DNA of 64,000 nucleotides from JAHJDS01 sp964569795 (GCA_964569795.1 CAZMVB010000004.1:1-64000); one strand, 5' to 3'. Shown: positions 8,192-17,737, counted from the stretch's first letter. The notes: generated from the letters alone by a model not told the origin. A program made the numbers and translations.

Positions 8192-9202
8192 GTGGCCGAA
8201 CCGGAATTTACCTCTCCGGGCGGCGAGATCGTCCGCCTGGATTTCGAGGACAACGACCTGGCCCAGCGGCTGTTCGGTCCGGGCCAGACCCACCTCCGCC
8301 TGCTGTCCGAGCTGACCGGGGCGCGCATCGGGGCCCGGGGCGGCGCGGTGACGCTCAAGGGCGACCGGCCGGACGTCGAGCTGTGCCGGTCCATCCTGAA
8401 CCAGCTGTACGGCCTGCTCGTCGAGGGGTACCCCCTGTTCGAGGCCGACGTGGAGCACGCCGCCCGGATCCTGTCCGCCGACCCCTCGGCCAGCCTCAAG
8501 GACGTCTTTCTGGACACGGTCTTCGTCTCGGCCCGGCACCGGGTCATCACCCCCAAGACCCTCAACCAGAAGGCGTACATCGAGTCCATCCGCACCTTTG
8601 ACCTGGTCTTCGGCATCGGGCCGGCCGGCACGGGCAAGACCTATCTGGCCATGGCCATGGCCGTGGCCGCCCTGACCGGCCAGGAGGTCCGGCGGATCAT
8701 CCTGACCCGGCCGGCGGTCGAGGCCGGGGAGCGGCTCGGGTTTCTGCCCGGGGACCTCTACGACAAGGTCAATCCCTACCTCCGCCCGCTGTACGACGCC
8801 CTGCACGACCTGATGGACTTCGAGCAGGCCCGGCGGATGGTGGGCCAGGGGGTGATCGAGGTGGCGCCGCTGGCCTTTATGCGGGGCCGGACGCTCAACG
8901 ACAGCTTCGTCATCCTGGACGAGGCCCAGAACACCACCTCGGAGCAAATGAAGATGTTTCTGACCCGCCTCGGATTCTCATCCAAGGCGGTCATCACCGG
9001 CGACGTGACCCAGATCGACCTGCCGGCCAACCAGGCCTCGGGCCTGGTGGAGGCCCGGCGGATTTTGAGCGAGATCCAGGGGATCGGCTTCGTGGACTTC
9101 GACCACCGGGACGTCATCCGGCACCGCCTGGTGCGGGAGATCATCCAGGCCTACGATCGCCACGAGGTCGGCCGGTCACGCGCCGGCGAGGAGCGGGAAT
9201 GA
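8192..9202 (+). CDS. phoH: PhoH-like ATPase (YbeZ type)
   Basis: Cytoplasmic P-loop ATPase of the PhoH/YbeZ family, which is thought to act with the endoribonuclease YbeY in rRNA and RNA metabolism. A Walker A motif (GPAGTGKT) lies near residues 147-154 and a Walker B motif (FVILDEAQN) near 238. The N-terminal 100 residues form the usual lead domain. The GTG start gives 336 residues. The stop overlaps the next gene as ATGA, and ybeY itself is two genes on, the classic phoH-HD-ybeY order. Confidence 0.92.
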   Translation: MAEPEFTSPGGEIVRLDFEDNDLAQRLFGPGQTHLRLLSELTGARIGARGGAVTLKGDRPDVELCRSILNQLYGLLVEGYPLFEADVEHAARILSADPSASLKDVFLDTVFVSARHRVITPKTLNQKAYIESIRTFDLVFGIGPAGTGKTYLAMAMAVAALTGQEVRRIILTRPAVEAGERLGFLPGDLYDKVNPYLRPLYDALHDLMDFEQARRMVGQGVIEVAPLAFMRGRTLNDSFVILDEAQNTTSEQMKMFLTRLGFSSKAVITGDVTQIDLPANQASGLVEARRILSEIQGIGFVDFDHRDVIRHRLVREIIQAYDRHEVGRSRAGEERE

Positions 9203-11844
9203 GTTCCGAAAAACCGACCGACGATCGGTGGATCAAGTCGGTCCTGCCCCGGGCCAAGCAGACGGCCAAGCGGGTGGACGAGGCCAAGCAGCGGCTGCCG
9301 GTGATCCACCGGCTGCCCCTGCGGCGGATAAGCCTGATCATGGTCCTGATCCTCGGCCTGACCGTCCTGCTGTGGCCGGACCTGCCTTTTGTCCGTCACG
9401 AATACAAGATCGGGGAAACGGTCAACCGGGACATCCTGGCCGACCGCAACTACCGGATCGTGGACAAGGCGGCCACGACCGAACTGAGACACCGGGCGGC
9501 CCTCCAGGCCCGGGCCGTGTTCGATTACGACCAGTCGGCCGCCCGGCGGATCGTGGCCGGATTGAACAAGACCATGGTCCCGCTGGAGAAATTTTTCACC
9601 GCGGCCCGCCGGAACTATGAGTTCGACCTTTACCTCCGGACCTGGAACCAGGCCGGCGAACACCTCCTGTCGCAGGTCAGGACCAGGCCCCGACGACCGT
9701 GGCCGACGGTGTTGATCGACCTGGCCGGCAACCTGTTCCAATCCCGCCTGGCCGACCTGAATCGGGCCCCCCCTCCCCTCGAGGGCGACGGCGACCGGGT
9801 CCTGGCCCGGATCATGTCCCGGCCCGCTCTGAAGAAGAAGCTGGCCCGCCTGGAAAAGGCCCTGGAGCGCAACCTGGTCCGGGGCCTGACCCTCGATCTC
9901 CCGACCCGGTCCTGGGTCGGGCTGCGCCGGGCCGGCTACTCCTCCCGGATCCGGGACCAGGTGGCGGCCCTGGTCACCGACGAACTGGCGCGCGGAGTGG
10001 TCGGCCACCGGTCCATCCTCAACCGGGAGCGTCTCAAGGGCATCATCCTGCGCTATCTCCCCTCCCGGACCGAGCAGGTGGTCAAGGACGTGAATCGCCT
10101 GACCGATCTGCGGCAGGCCTATCGCCGGATCAACTCCCAGTACCGGGCCTTGAGCCGTAGGTTCACGCCCGGGATCGCCGAGGCGATCGTCTTGATGGCC
10201 CGGAGCCTGCTCCGACCAAACGTGACCATCAACACCGCCGAGACCATCGACCGGCGGGACAAGGCCATGCGGGCGGTCAAGCCCAAGATCATCAAGATCT
10301 TCCGGGGCGACGTCATCATCAGCCGCGGCGAAAAGATCGCCCCGGCCGATTGGGTCAAGCTCGAGGCCCTGCGCAACGCCAATCCCCTGGGCAAGACCAT
10401 TTTCGTCACCCTGGGCATGGTCCTGCTCCTGCTGACCCTGTTCTACACCACCTACCGGGTCGGCGGGCGGGAGCTGGGCACCACCGGCCTGCACCTGCCG
10501 GACCTGGCCCTGATGGTGACGACCATCCTGTTGCTGGCGGTCATGGCCCGGGGAGTGGGCTTTCTGGCCTCCGAGTTGCCCAAGGACATGCTGCCGATTC
10601 ACCCCTCGTCCTTCCTGTGGCTGGCGCCCATGGCCTTCGGCGCCATCATCGTCAGCGTCTTCATGGGCATCGGGCCGGCGGTCCTGTTCGGGGTGTGCGC
10701 GGCCGTGGTCGGGGCCTGGGTCATGCCCCAGCAGATGTATTACTTCCTGTTCGTGCTGGTCGGGTCGCTGGCCGGGGCCATGGCCGTCCATCAGGGCCGG
10801 GGCCGGACCCGGTTCCTGGTGGCCGGGGCCGTGACCGGCGGGGCCAACGTCCTGGTCGTGGCCGGACAGCTCCTGATCCAAGACTCCTTTTTCCATTTCC
10901 AGGGCCTGCTCGCCCTGTCCTTCGCCTTCTCGGGTGGGGTGCTGGCCGGGGTTCTGGCCTCGGGCCTGGTGCCCCTGGCCGAACTGCTGCTCGGTTACAC
11001 CACCGAGGTCAAGCTCATGGATCTGGCCAGTCTGGACCGGCCGGCCCTGCGCGAGCTGATGGTCCAGGCCCCGGGGACGTACCACCACTCGATCGTGGTC
11101 GGCAACCTGGTCGAGGCGGCGGCCAAGGAGATCGGGGCCAATCCGGTGCTGGCCAAGGTGGCCGCCTATTACCACGACATCGGCAAGATCAAGAAGCCCC
11201 TCTACTTCGTCGAGAACCAGACCAACGGTTTCAACCGCCACGAGAAACTGGCCCCGTCCCTGAGCGCCCTGATCCTGATCAGCCACGTCAAGGACGGCGT
11301 CGAGCTGGCCAAGGGCTACGGCCTGGGGCACGAGATCACCGACATCATCGCCCAGCATCACGGCACCAACGTCATCAAGTTTTTCTATCAAAAGGCCATG
11401 GACCGGGCGGAAAAGGGCCAGCGGGCGGAGGTCAACATCGAGAACTTCCGCTATCCCGGCCCCAAGCCCCAGACCAAGGAGGCCGGACTGGTGCTCCTGG
11501 CCGACTCGGTGGAGGCGGCCAGCAAGACCCTGGTCGATCCCACGCCGTCCCGGGTCAAGGGCATGGTCCAGAAGATCATCAACACCATCTTCAGCGACGG
11601 CCAGCTGGACGAATGCGAGCTGACGCTCAAGGACCTGCACAAGATCGCCCGGAACTTCAACCAGGTCCTGGCCGGCATGTTCCACCAGCGGATCGAATAC
11701 CCCGAGCCGGTGGACAAGGGCGGCCCGGGCAGGCGAAAGGGCAATGGAGATCACCATCAGCGATCGGCAAACAACGGTCCGGATCAACCATCGGGACCTG
11801 AGCCGGCGGACCGGGAAAATCTTAAACGCCTTGGGGGTGACTGA
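9199..11844 (+). CDS. 7TM-HD family phosphohydrolase (PgpH/YqfF type)
   Basis: Membrane-bound HD-domain phosphohydrolase. Characterised relatives (PgpH) degrade cyclic-di-AMP; whether this substrate applies here is inference. One N-terminal transmembrane segment (near residue 50), a periplasmic 7TMR-HDED region to about residue 400, seven membrane helices (about 400-610) and a cytoplasmic HD domain follow in order. The HD core is seen as YHHSIVVGN near 632 and YYHDIGK near 655, with AQHHGTN further on. The final 33 codons are read in a different frame over the start of ybeY, an unusually long 101-base overlap. The tail there is low-complexity and probably not functionally constrained. Confidence 0.88.
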   Translation: MSSEKPTDDRWIKSVLPRAKQTAKRVDEAKQRLPVIHRLPLRRISLIMVLILGLTVLLWPDLPFVRHEYKIGETVNRDILADRNYRIVDKAATTELRHRAALQARAVFDYDQSAARRIVAGLNKTMVPLEKFFTAARRNYEFDLYLRTWNQAGEHLLSQVRTRPRRPWPTVLIDLAGNLFQSRLADLNRAPPPLEGDGDRVLARIMSRPALKKKLARLEKALERNLVRGLTLDLPTRSWVGLRRAGYSSRIRDQVAALVTDELARGVVGHRSILNRERLKGIILRYLPSRTEQVVKDVNRLTDLRQAYRRINSQYRALSRRFTPGIAEAIVLMARSLLRPNVTINTAETIDRRDKAMRAVKPKIIKIFRGDVIISRGEKIAPADWVKLEALRNANPLGKTIFVTLGMVLLLLTLFYTTYRVGGRELGTTGLHLPDLALMVTTILLLAVMARGVGFLASELPKDMLPIHPSSFLWLAPMAFGAIIVSVFMGIGPAVLFGVCAAVVGAWVMPQQMYYFLFVLVGSLAGAMAVHQGRGRTRFLVAGAVTGGANVLVVAGQLLIQDSFFHFQGLLALSFAFSGGVLAGVLASGLVPLAELLLGYTTEVKLMDLASLDRPALRELMVQAPGTYHHSIVVGNLVEAAAKEIGANPVLAKVAAYYHDIGKIKKPLYFVENQTNGFNRHEKLAPSLSALILISHVKDGVELAKGYGLGHEITDIIAQHHGTNVIKFFYQKAMDRAEKGQRAEVNIENFRYPGPKPQTKEAGLVLLADSVEAASKTLVDPTPSRVKGMVQKIINTIFSDGQLDECELTLKDLHKIARNFNQVLAGMFHQRIEYPEPVDKGGPGRRKGNGDHHQRSANNGPDQPSGPEPADRENLKRLGGD

Positions 11845-12199
11845 GGGCGAGGTCTGCCTGTCCCTGGTCGATGAGGCCGAAATGGCCGCCCTCAACCGTC
11901 GCTGGCGGGGGCGGGAGGGGCCGACCAACGTCCTGACCTTCGCCCTGACCGAGGGCGACGAGACCCCGGTCTGGCCGCCGGTGCTGGGCGACGTGGTCAT
12001 CTGCACGCCGGTGGCCGGGGCCGAGGCCCGGGAGGCCGGGCTGGACGTCGGGCGGCGGCTGACCGAGCTTCTGGTCCACGGCCTGCTGCACCTGACGGGG
12101 CACGACCACGAGGCCGGACCGCGGGCCGCGGCCGAGATGGAGGCCCTGTCCCGGCGGCTGCTGGATTTGTTGGCCGAGGAGGAAGGAGGAGAGCGGTGA
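11744..12199 (+). CDS. ybeY: YbeY endoribonuclease
   Basis: Zinc-dependent endoribonuclease for 16S rRNA 3'-end maturation and ribosome quality control. The metal-binding motif HGLLHLTGHDHE is present near residues 107-118, and the central PTNVLTFAL block is typical. The 151-residue length supports the ATG at 11744, although this lies 101 bases inside the preceding gene. The stop overlaps pdxJ as GTGA. Confidence 0.93.
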   Translation: MEITISDRQTTVRINHRDLSRRTGKILNALGVTEGEVCLSLVDEAEMAALNRRWRGREGPTNVLTFALTEGDETPVWPPVLGDVVICTPVAGAEAREAGLDVGRRLTELLVHGLLHLTGHDHEAGPRAAAEMEALSRRLLDLLAEEEGGER

Positions 12200-12939
12200 G
12201 GCTGGCGGTGAACGTGGATCACGTGGCCACCCTGCGGCAGGCCCGGGGAGGGGTCGAGCCCGACCCGGTCTGGGCGGCGGCCCTGGCCGAACTGGCCGGG
12301 GCCGAGGGGATCATCGTCCATCTGCGCGAGGACCGGCGCCACATCCAGGACCGGGACGTGCGCCTGCTCAGGCAGACGGTGGCCACCAAGCTCAACCTCG
12401 AGATGGCGGCCACCGACGAGATAATCGGCATCGCCGCCGAGATCGAACCCGACCTGGCCACCCTGGTGCCCGAGAAGCGGCAGGAGTTGACCACCGAGGG
12501 GGGCCTTTCGGTGGCCGGGAACCTGTCCGGGATCGGCTCGGCCGTCACGCGCCTCCAGGCCGCCGGGATCAAGGTCAGCCTGTTCATCGACCCCGAGCCG
12601 GACCAGGTCCGGGCGGCGGGCGAGGTCGGGGCCGAGATCATCGAGCTCCACACCGGCCGCTACGCCGACGCCGCCCCCGGGGAAGAACAGCGGGCCGAGT
12701 TCAGGCGGCTCGAGGCGGCCTGCCACCTGGGACGGGAGGCGGGGCTGTCGGTCAGCGCCGGTCACGGCCTGAACTACGTCAACGTCCAGCCCGTGGTCGC
12801 CCTGGGTCTGGTCAGCGAGTTTTCCATCGGCCACGCCATCATCTCCCGGGCGGTCCTGGTGGGCCTGGAGCGGGCCGTGGCCGAGATGGTCACCCTGGTC
12901 AAGTCTCCGCAGCCGGAGCTGCTGGAGGAATGGCGTTGA
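12196..12939 (+). CDS. pdxJ: Pyridoxine 5'-phosphate synthase PdxJ
   Basis: Condenses 1-deoxyxylulose 5-phosphate with 3-amino-2-oxopropyl phosphate to form pyridoxine 5'-phosphate, the last ring-closing step of DXP-dependent vitamin B6 synthesis. The TIM-barrel protein has the family blocks LAVNVDHVATLRQARGG, HLREDRRHIQDRD, LNLEMAATDEI, ELHTGRYAD, SAGHGLNY and EFSIGHAIISRAV. The GTG start overlaps the ybeY stop and gives 247 residues, the normal size. It overlaps acpS by ten bases. Confidence 0.95.
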   Translation: MRLAVNVDHVATLRQARGGVEPDPVWAAALAELAGAEGIIVHLREDRRHIQDRDVRLLRQTVATKLNLEMAATDEIIGIAAEIEPDLATLVPEKRQELTTEGGLSVAGNLSGIGSAVTRLQAAGIKVSLFIDPEPDQVRAAGEVGAEIIELHTGRYADAAPGEEQRAEFRRLEAACHLGREAGLSVSAGHGLNYVNVQPVVALGLVSEFSIGHAIISRAVLVGLERAVAEMVTLVKSPQPELLEEWR

Positions 12940-13313
12940 TCGTCGGCCTGGGCGTCGATCTCTGCCGGATCAGCCGGATCGAGGCCGTGATCGACCGCTG
13001 GGGGGAACGCTTCCTGGGCCGGATCTTCACTCCGGCCGAGCGGGCCCTGGGCGGGACGCGCCCCCGGCCGGGCCACTTTTTCGCCTCCCGGTTCGCGGCC
13101 AAGGAGGCGGCCAGCAAGGCCCTGGGTACGGGCATCAGAAACGGTTTCCGGTGGCGCGAGGTCGAGACCCTGGCCCGGCCCACCGGCGAGCCGGTGATGA
13201 CCCTCACCGGCCGGACCCTCGAACTCATGCGCCGCCGCGGCGGCCGGCGGGCGCTGGTGTCCATGTCCGACGAGGGCGACTACGCCGTGGCCACGGTCGT
13301 CTTGGAGGGATGA
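12930..13313 (+). CDS. acpS: Holo-[acyl-carrier-protein] synthase AcpS
   Basis: Transfers 4'-phosphopantetheine from CoA to apo-ACP for lipid synthesis. GLGVDLCRISRIE at the N-terminus and FAAKEAASKALGTG near residue 52 provide the Mg2+-binding Asp and Glu of the AcpS type. The 127-residue length is standard. The pdxJ-acpS-nnr order with overlaps is common in bacteria. Confidence 0.94.
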   Translation: MALIVGLGVDLCRISRIEAVIDRWGERFLGRIFTPAERALGGTRPRPGHFFASRFAAKEAASKALGTGIRNGFRWREVETLARPTGEPVMTLTGRTLELMRRRGGRRALVSMSDEGDYAVATVVLEG

Positions 13314-14884
13314 TGAAGCTGTGCACCGCCCGAGAGATGCAGGGCCTGGACCGGCGGACCATCGACGAACTGGGCCTGCCCGGAATCGTGCTCATGGAGA
13401 ACGCCTCCCGGGGGGCGGTCAGGCATTTGATCGAGACCTGGCCGGACCTGACGGCCCGCCGGGTCGGGGTGATGTGCGGCCGGGGCAACAACGGAGGCGA
13501 CGGCCTGGCCATGGCCCGGATGCTCGCCGACCGGGGCGTGGCCGTCGAGGTCTATCTGCTCACCGCCCGGGACAGGGTCGGCGGCGACGCCCGGATCAAC
13601 CTGGAGATCGTCGAGCGGCTGGGCCTGCCCCTGCTCGAGATCCCTGACGCCGTTGCCTGGGACCGGGCCCGGGAGAGGGCGGCCGGCTGCGATCTGTTCG
13701 TGGACGCCATCCTGGGCACGGGACTCAACGCGGCGGTGCGGGGCTTCCTGGGGGAAATCATCGACTGGCTGAACCAGCACCCGGCCCCGGTCTTTGCGGT
13801 CGATCTGCCCTCGGGGCTGAACGCCGACACGGGCCAGGTCCTGGGCCGGGCGGTCAAGGCCGCGGCCACGGCCACCTTCGGCCTGGCCAAGGTCGGCCAT
13901 CACCTCTATCCCGGGATCGATCACGTCGGCCGCTTGGCCGTGATCGACATCGGGATCCCGCCCCGGTTCGTGGCCGAGGCAAAAATCCTGGCCGATCTTC
14001 TGGACCGGGACCTGATCCGGGCCTGGCTGCCGCCCCGGAGGCCCCAGGACCACAAGGGGACCTTCGGGCACCTGCTGGTGGTCGGCGGCTCGGTGGGCAA
14101 GAGCGGGGCGCCGTGTCTGGCCGGGGTCGGGGCGGCGAGGTCCGGGGCCGGCCTGGTGACGGTCGCCGGCCCGGCGACGCTCAACAACTTCTTCGAGGTC
14201 AAGCTGACCGAGGTCATGACCGAGCCCCTGCCCGAGACGACCGAGGGTTTCCTGGACCCTGCGGCCGAGGGGCGGGTCCGGGACCTGCTCGAAGCCCGGT
14301 CGGCCCTGGCCTGGGGCCCCGGCCTGGGGACCGGCCCGGCCACGGCCGAGCTGACCCGGCGGGTGCTTTCCTCGGCGGACAAGCCGGTGGTCGTGGACGC
14401 CGACGGCCTCAATCACCTGGCCGGCCATCTGGGCGACCTGGCGGGGGCGCAGGCCCGGCTGGTGTTGACCCCCCATCCGGGCGAGGCGGCCCGCCTGCTG
14501 GGCGCGAGCGCCAAGGAAATTCAGGCCGACCGGGTGGCGGCCGTCAGGCGCCTGGCGGCCGAGAGCGGCCAGGTGGCGGTCTTGAAGGGGGCCCGGACCC
14601 TGGTCGCCGCCCCGGACGGCCGGCTGGCGATCAATCCGACGGGCAACGTCGCCCTGGCCTCGGGCGGGTCAGGGGACGTCCTGACCGGGATGATCGGCTC
14701 CTTTCTGGCCCAGGGGGCCGGGCCCTTCGAGGCCGCCTGCCTGGGCGTGTTCGGCCACGGCCTGGCGGCCGACCTGGCCGCCGAGGAACTGGGCGGCCGG
14801 GGGGTCCTGGCCGGGGACCTGGCCGAGTTCCTGCCGGCCGTCTGGCGGATGATCGAGTCCGACGGGGAGCGCCCCCGCCGATGA
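13313..14884 (+). CDS. nnrD: Bifunctional NAD(P)HX epimerase/dehydratase (NnrE-NnrD)
   Basis: Repairs hydrated NADH and NADPH: the N-terminal YjeF-type domain (about residues 1-215) epimerises NAD(P)HX and the C-terminal ribokinase-like domain (about 225-520) dehydrates it with ADP. Visible motifs are MENASRGA and GRGNNGGDG in the N-terminal domain, then GTFGHLLVVGGSVGKSGAP, LTPHPGEAARL, and NPTGNVALASGGSGDVLTG at the nucleotide site. Two ATGs in a row are available at 13310 and 13313; the second is better spaced from GGAGGG. The stop overlaps tsaE as ATGA. Confidence 0.93.
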   Translation: MKLCTAREMQGLDRRTIDELGLPGIVLMENASRGAVRHLIETWPDLTARRVGVMCGRGNNGGDGLAMARMLADRGVAVEVYLLTARDRVGGDARINLEIVERLGLPLLEIPDAVAWDRARERAAGCDLFVDAILGTGLNAAVRGFLGEIIDWLNQHPAPVFAVDLPSGLNADTGQVLGRAVKAAATATFGLAKVGHHLYPGIDHVGRLAVIDIGIPPRFVAEAKILADLLDRDLIRAWLPPRRPQDHKGTFGHLLVVGGSVGKSGAPCLAGVGAARSGAGLVTVAGPATLNNFFEVKLTEVMTEPLPETTEGFLDPAAEGRVRDLLEARSALAWGPGLGTGPATAELTRRVLSSADKPVVVDADGLNHLAGHLGDLAGAQARLVLTPHPGEAARLLGASAKEIQADRVAAVRRLAAESGQVAVLKGARTLVAAPDGRLAINPTGNVALASGGSGDVLTGMIGSFLAQGAGPFEAACLGVFGHGLAADLAAEELGGRGVLAGDLAEFLPAVWRMIESDGERPRR

Positions 14885-15372
14885 TCCTGACCGGACGCCT
14901 GGTGGGCGAGGCCGCGACCCTGGCCCTGGGCGAATACCTCGGCCGGCGGGCCGGTCCCGGAGACGCCATTCTGCTGGAGGGGGAACTGGGCGCGGGCAAG
15001 ACCGTCCTGGCCAAGGGCGTGGCCCGGGGTCTGGGTCTGGACCCGGACGCGATCACCTCGCCCACCTTCACCCTGGTGGGCGAGCATGCCGCCCGCTTGA
15101 CAATGTACCACGTTGACCTTTACCGTTTGACCGGGGACAGCGACTTCGAGGCCGAGGGCGTCCTGGACGTGTTGGGCGCCGACGGCCTGGCCGTGGTCGA
15201 ATGGGCCGAGCGGCTGGGGGCGGCCCGGCCGGCCGGGGCCCTGACCGTCCGGCTCGAGCCGGCGGGGGAAACCGTCCGCCGGGTGACCCTGATCGACGAC
15301 ACCGACCGGTGGCTGGACCCCACGGCCCTGGCGGCCCTGCTGACCGACATGCAACCCGCGGGAGTTGATTGA
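14881..15372 (+). CDS. tsaE: TsaE, ATPase of tRNA t6A modification
   Basis: P-loop ATPase needed with TsaB, TsaC and TsaD to make threonylcarbamoyladenosine at position 37 of ANN-decoding tRNAs. A Walker A motif (GELGAGKT) lies near residues 36-43, followed by SPTFTLV and HVDLYRL, all hallmarks of the family. The 163-residue length is typical. It is translationally coupled to nnrD and to lysC (TGATG junction). Confidence 0.93.
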   Translation: MILTGRLVGEAATLALGEYLGRRAGPGDAILLEGELGAGKTVLAKGVARGLGLDPDAITSPTFTLVGEHAARLTMYHVDLYRLTGDSDFEAEGVLDVLGADGLAVVEWAERLGAARPAGALTVRLEPAGETVRRVTLIDDTDRWLDPTALAALLTDMQPAGVD

Positions 15373-16613
15373 TGGCGATCGTGGTCCAGAAATACGGCGG
15401 CACCTCGGTGGGTACGCTCGAAAAAATCAAGAACGTCGCCCGCCGGGTGGGCCGGGTCAAGGACGAGGGAAACGACGTGGTGGTCGTCCTGTCGGCCATG
15501 GCCGGCGAGACCGACCGTCTGATCAACATGGCCCAGGACCTGGCCTCCGAACCCGACCCCCGGGAGATGGACATGCTGGTCAGCACCGGCGAGCAGGTCT
15601 CGGTCGCCCTGTTCTGCCTGGCGGCCCAGAGCCTGGGCTACAAGGCCCGGTCCCTGCTGGGCTTACAGGCCGGCATCCACACCTCCCGGCTGCACACCAA
15701 GGCCCGGATCAAGGACATCGACACCACCCGGCTCAGTCAGGAACTTGGCCTGGGGCAGATCGTGGCCGTGGCCGGCTTCCAGGGCCTGGACCGTTTCGGC
15801 GACATCACCACCCTGGGCCGGGGCGGCTCGGACACCACGGCCGTGGCCCTGGCCGCGGCCCTGGGGGCCGACGTCTGCGAGATCTACACCGACGTGCCCG
15901 GCGTGTTCACCACCGACCCCCACGTCTGCCCCGAGGCCCGGAAGCTGGACTTCATCTCCTACGACGAGATGCTCGAGATGGCCTCCCTGGGGGCCAAGGT
16001 CCTGGACATCCGCAGCGTGGCCCTGGCCAAGCAGTTCGACGTTCCGGTTCACGTCCGGTCCACCTTTGAAGACACGGAGGGGACGATGGTCGTCAACGAG
16101 GAGAAGATCGCCGAGAAACTGATGGTCTCCGGCGTGGCCTATAACAAGAACGAGGCCCGGATCACCGTCCGGGGCCTGCACGACGAGCCGGGCGTGGCCG
16201 CCAAGCTGTTCACTCCCGTGGCCGAGGCGGGCATCGTCGTGGACATGATCATCCAGAATACCTCGGCCGACGGCAAGACCGACCTGACCTTCACCGTGCC
16301 CAAGGTGGACTACGACCAGGCCATGAACCTGGTCACCGAGCTGGCCGACGGCCTGGGGGCGGCCGAGGTCAGGGGTCAGACCGACGTGGCCAAGGTGTCC
16401 ATCATCGGCGTGGGCATGCACACCCACGCCGGGGTGGCCACCCGGATGTTCAACTGTCTGGCCCAGGAGAACATCAACATCGACATGATCTCGACCTCGG
16501 AGATCAAGGTCAGCTGCCTGATCAACGAGAAGTACACCGAGCTGGCGGTCCGGGCCCTGCACAAGGCCTTCGAGCTGGACCGGGACAGCCCGCCCCGGGC
16601 GGAGACGATTTAA
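15372..16613 (+). CDS. lysC: Aspartate kinase
   Basis: Phosphorylates aspartate in the first step to lysine, threonine and methionine. The N-terminal kinase domain shows VQKYGGTSVG, STGEQVSVAL, GRGGSDTTAVALAA and EIYTDVPGVFTTDP. The C-terminal part has two ACT domains (about residues 265-413) suited to feedback regulation by amino acids. The length of 413 residues fits the monofunctional alpha form. It ends the overlapping run that starts at yjbQ. The homoserine dehydrogenase of the same pathway lies 32 kb away at 48.6-49.9 kb. Confidence 0.95.
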   Translation: MAIVVQKYGGTSVGTLEKIKNVARRVGRVKDEGNDVVVVLSAMAGETDRLINMAQDLASEPDPREMDMLVSTGEQVSVALFCLAAQSLGYKARSLLGLQAGIHTSRLHTKARIKDIDTTRLSQELGLGQIVAVAGFQGLDRFGDITTLGRGGSDTTAVALAAALGADVCEIYTDVPGVFTTDPHVCPEARKLDFISYDEMLEMASLGAKVLDIRSVALAKQFDVPVHVRSTFEDTEGTMVVNEEKIAEKLMVSGVAYNKNEARITVRGLHDEPGVAAKLFTPVAEAGIVVDMIIQNTSADGKTDLTFTVPKVDYDQAMNLVTELADGLGAAEVRGQTDVAKVSIIGVGMHTHAGVATRMFNCLAQENINIDMISTSEIKVSCLINEKYTELAVRALHKAFELDRDSPPRAETI

Positions 16614-16723
16614 CCGCGGGGCGTCAACGGCCGACGCTTCCGCGGCGGGCCGCCGGAGTCGACCGGCGGCGTTATGGCCGATAAGGGATGGCGGCCGGGC
16701 CGTCCCGGCCAGGGGGGTGAGCC

Positions 16724-17737
16724 ATGGAACAACTAGGGACCACCGTCACCGAGTATATCCTCGACGAGCAGGCCCAGACGCCCGAGGCCACCGGGGCCTT
16801 CACCAGCCTGCTCTCGGAGCTGATCGTCGCCGCCAAGATCATCGCCCGCGAGACCCGCAAGGCCGGTCTGCTGGACGTCCTGGGCTCGACCGGCGAGCGC
16901 AACGTCCAGGGCGAGCGGGTCCAGAAGCTGGACGACTACGGCAACAACGTCATCATCTCCCGGATGAGCACCTCGGGGCACTTGTGCGCCATGGTCAGCG
17001 AGGAGGTGGCCGACGTCATCGAGATCCCGGACCGCTACGCCAAGGGCAACTACATCCTCATCTTCGATCCGGTGGACGGCTCGAGCAACATCGACGCCAA
17101 CGTGTCCATCGGCACCATCTTCTCGATCTACTACAAGGTCAGCAAGGGCGAGGGCTACACCATGGCCGACGTCCTCCAGCCCGGCCGCAACCAGGTCGCC
17201 TCCGGGTACATCATCTACGGCTCCTCGACCATGCTGGTCTATACCGCCGGCAACGGCGTCCACGGCTTCACCCTGGACCCCTCGGTCGGCGAGTTCCTGC
17301 TGTCCCACGAGAACATCCGCATCCCGGAGCGGGGCAAGATCTTCTCGGTCAACGAGGGCAACTATTATTACTGGGACGAGGACGTCCGGTCCTACGTCGA
17401 TCACCTCAAGGGCGCCGACGGCTCGAAGCCCTATTCCTCGCGCTACATCGGCTCGCTGGTGGCCGATTTCCACCGCAATCTGCTCTACGGCGGGATCTTC
17501 ATGTACCCGGCCGACAGCAAGGATCCCCGCAAGCCGACCGGCAAGCTCCGGCTGATGTGCGAGTGCAATCCCCTGGCCCTTGTCTGCGAGCAGGCCGGCG
17601 GGTCGGCCTCGACCGGGGGGATGCGCATCCTCGACCTCGAGCCCCTGGACATCCACCAGCGGGTGCCCCTCTACATCGGTTCCAAGCAGGACGTGGCGGA
17701 GGCCGAAAACTACCTCCGCGGCGAGCGGACCCCATGA
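16724..17737 (+). CDS. fbp: Fructose-1,6-bisphosphatase, class I
   Basis: Gluconeogenic hydrolysis of fructose 1,6-bisphosphate, as expected for an organism growing on aromatic or fatty acids. Class I features are EEVADVIE, the metal-binding FDPVDGSSNID near residues 116-126, and YGSSTMLVYT. The 337-residue length is standard. The GGGGGGTGAG leader supports the ATG. It overlaps the following sugar-nucleotide gene by ATGA. Confidence 0.95.
   Translation: MEQLGTTVTEYILDEQAQTPEATGAFTSLLSELIVAAKIIARETRKAGLLDVLGSTGERNVQGERVQKLDDYGNNVIISRMSTSGHLCAMVSEEVADVIEIPDRYAKGNYILIFDPVDGSSNIDANVSIGTIFSIYYKVSKGEGYTMADVLQPGRNQVASGYIIYGSSTMLVYTAGNGVHGFTLDPSVGEFLLSHENIRIPERGKIFSVNEGNYYYWDEDVRSYVDHLKGADGSKPYSSRYIGSLVADFHRNLLYGGIFMYPADSKDPRKPTGKLRLMCECNPLALVCEQAGGSASTGGMRILDLEPLDIHQRVPLYIGSKQDVAEAENYLRGERTP

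Noticed and set aside
9151..12834. Minus-strand open frame of over 1200 codons
   Set aside because: Antisense to phoH, the HD hydrolase, ybeY and pdxJ, which all have clear motifs; the translation is rich in Gly, Gln, His and Asp with no domain, as expected for the shadow of GC-rich coding sequence.
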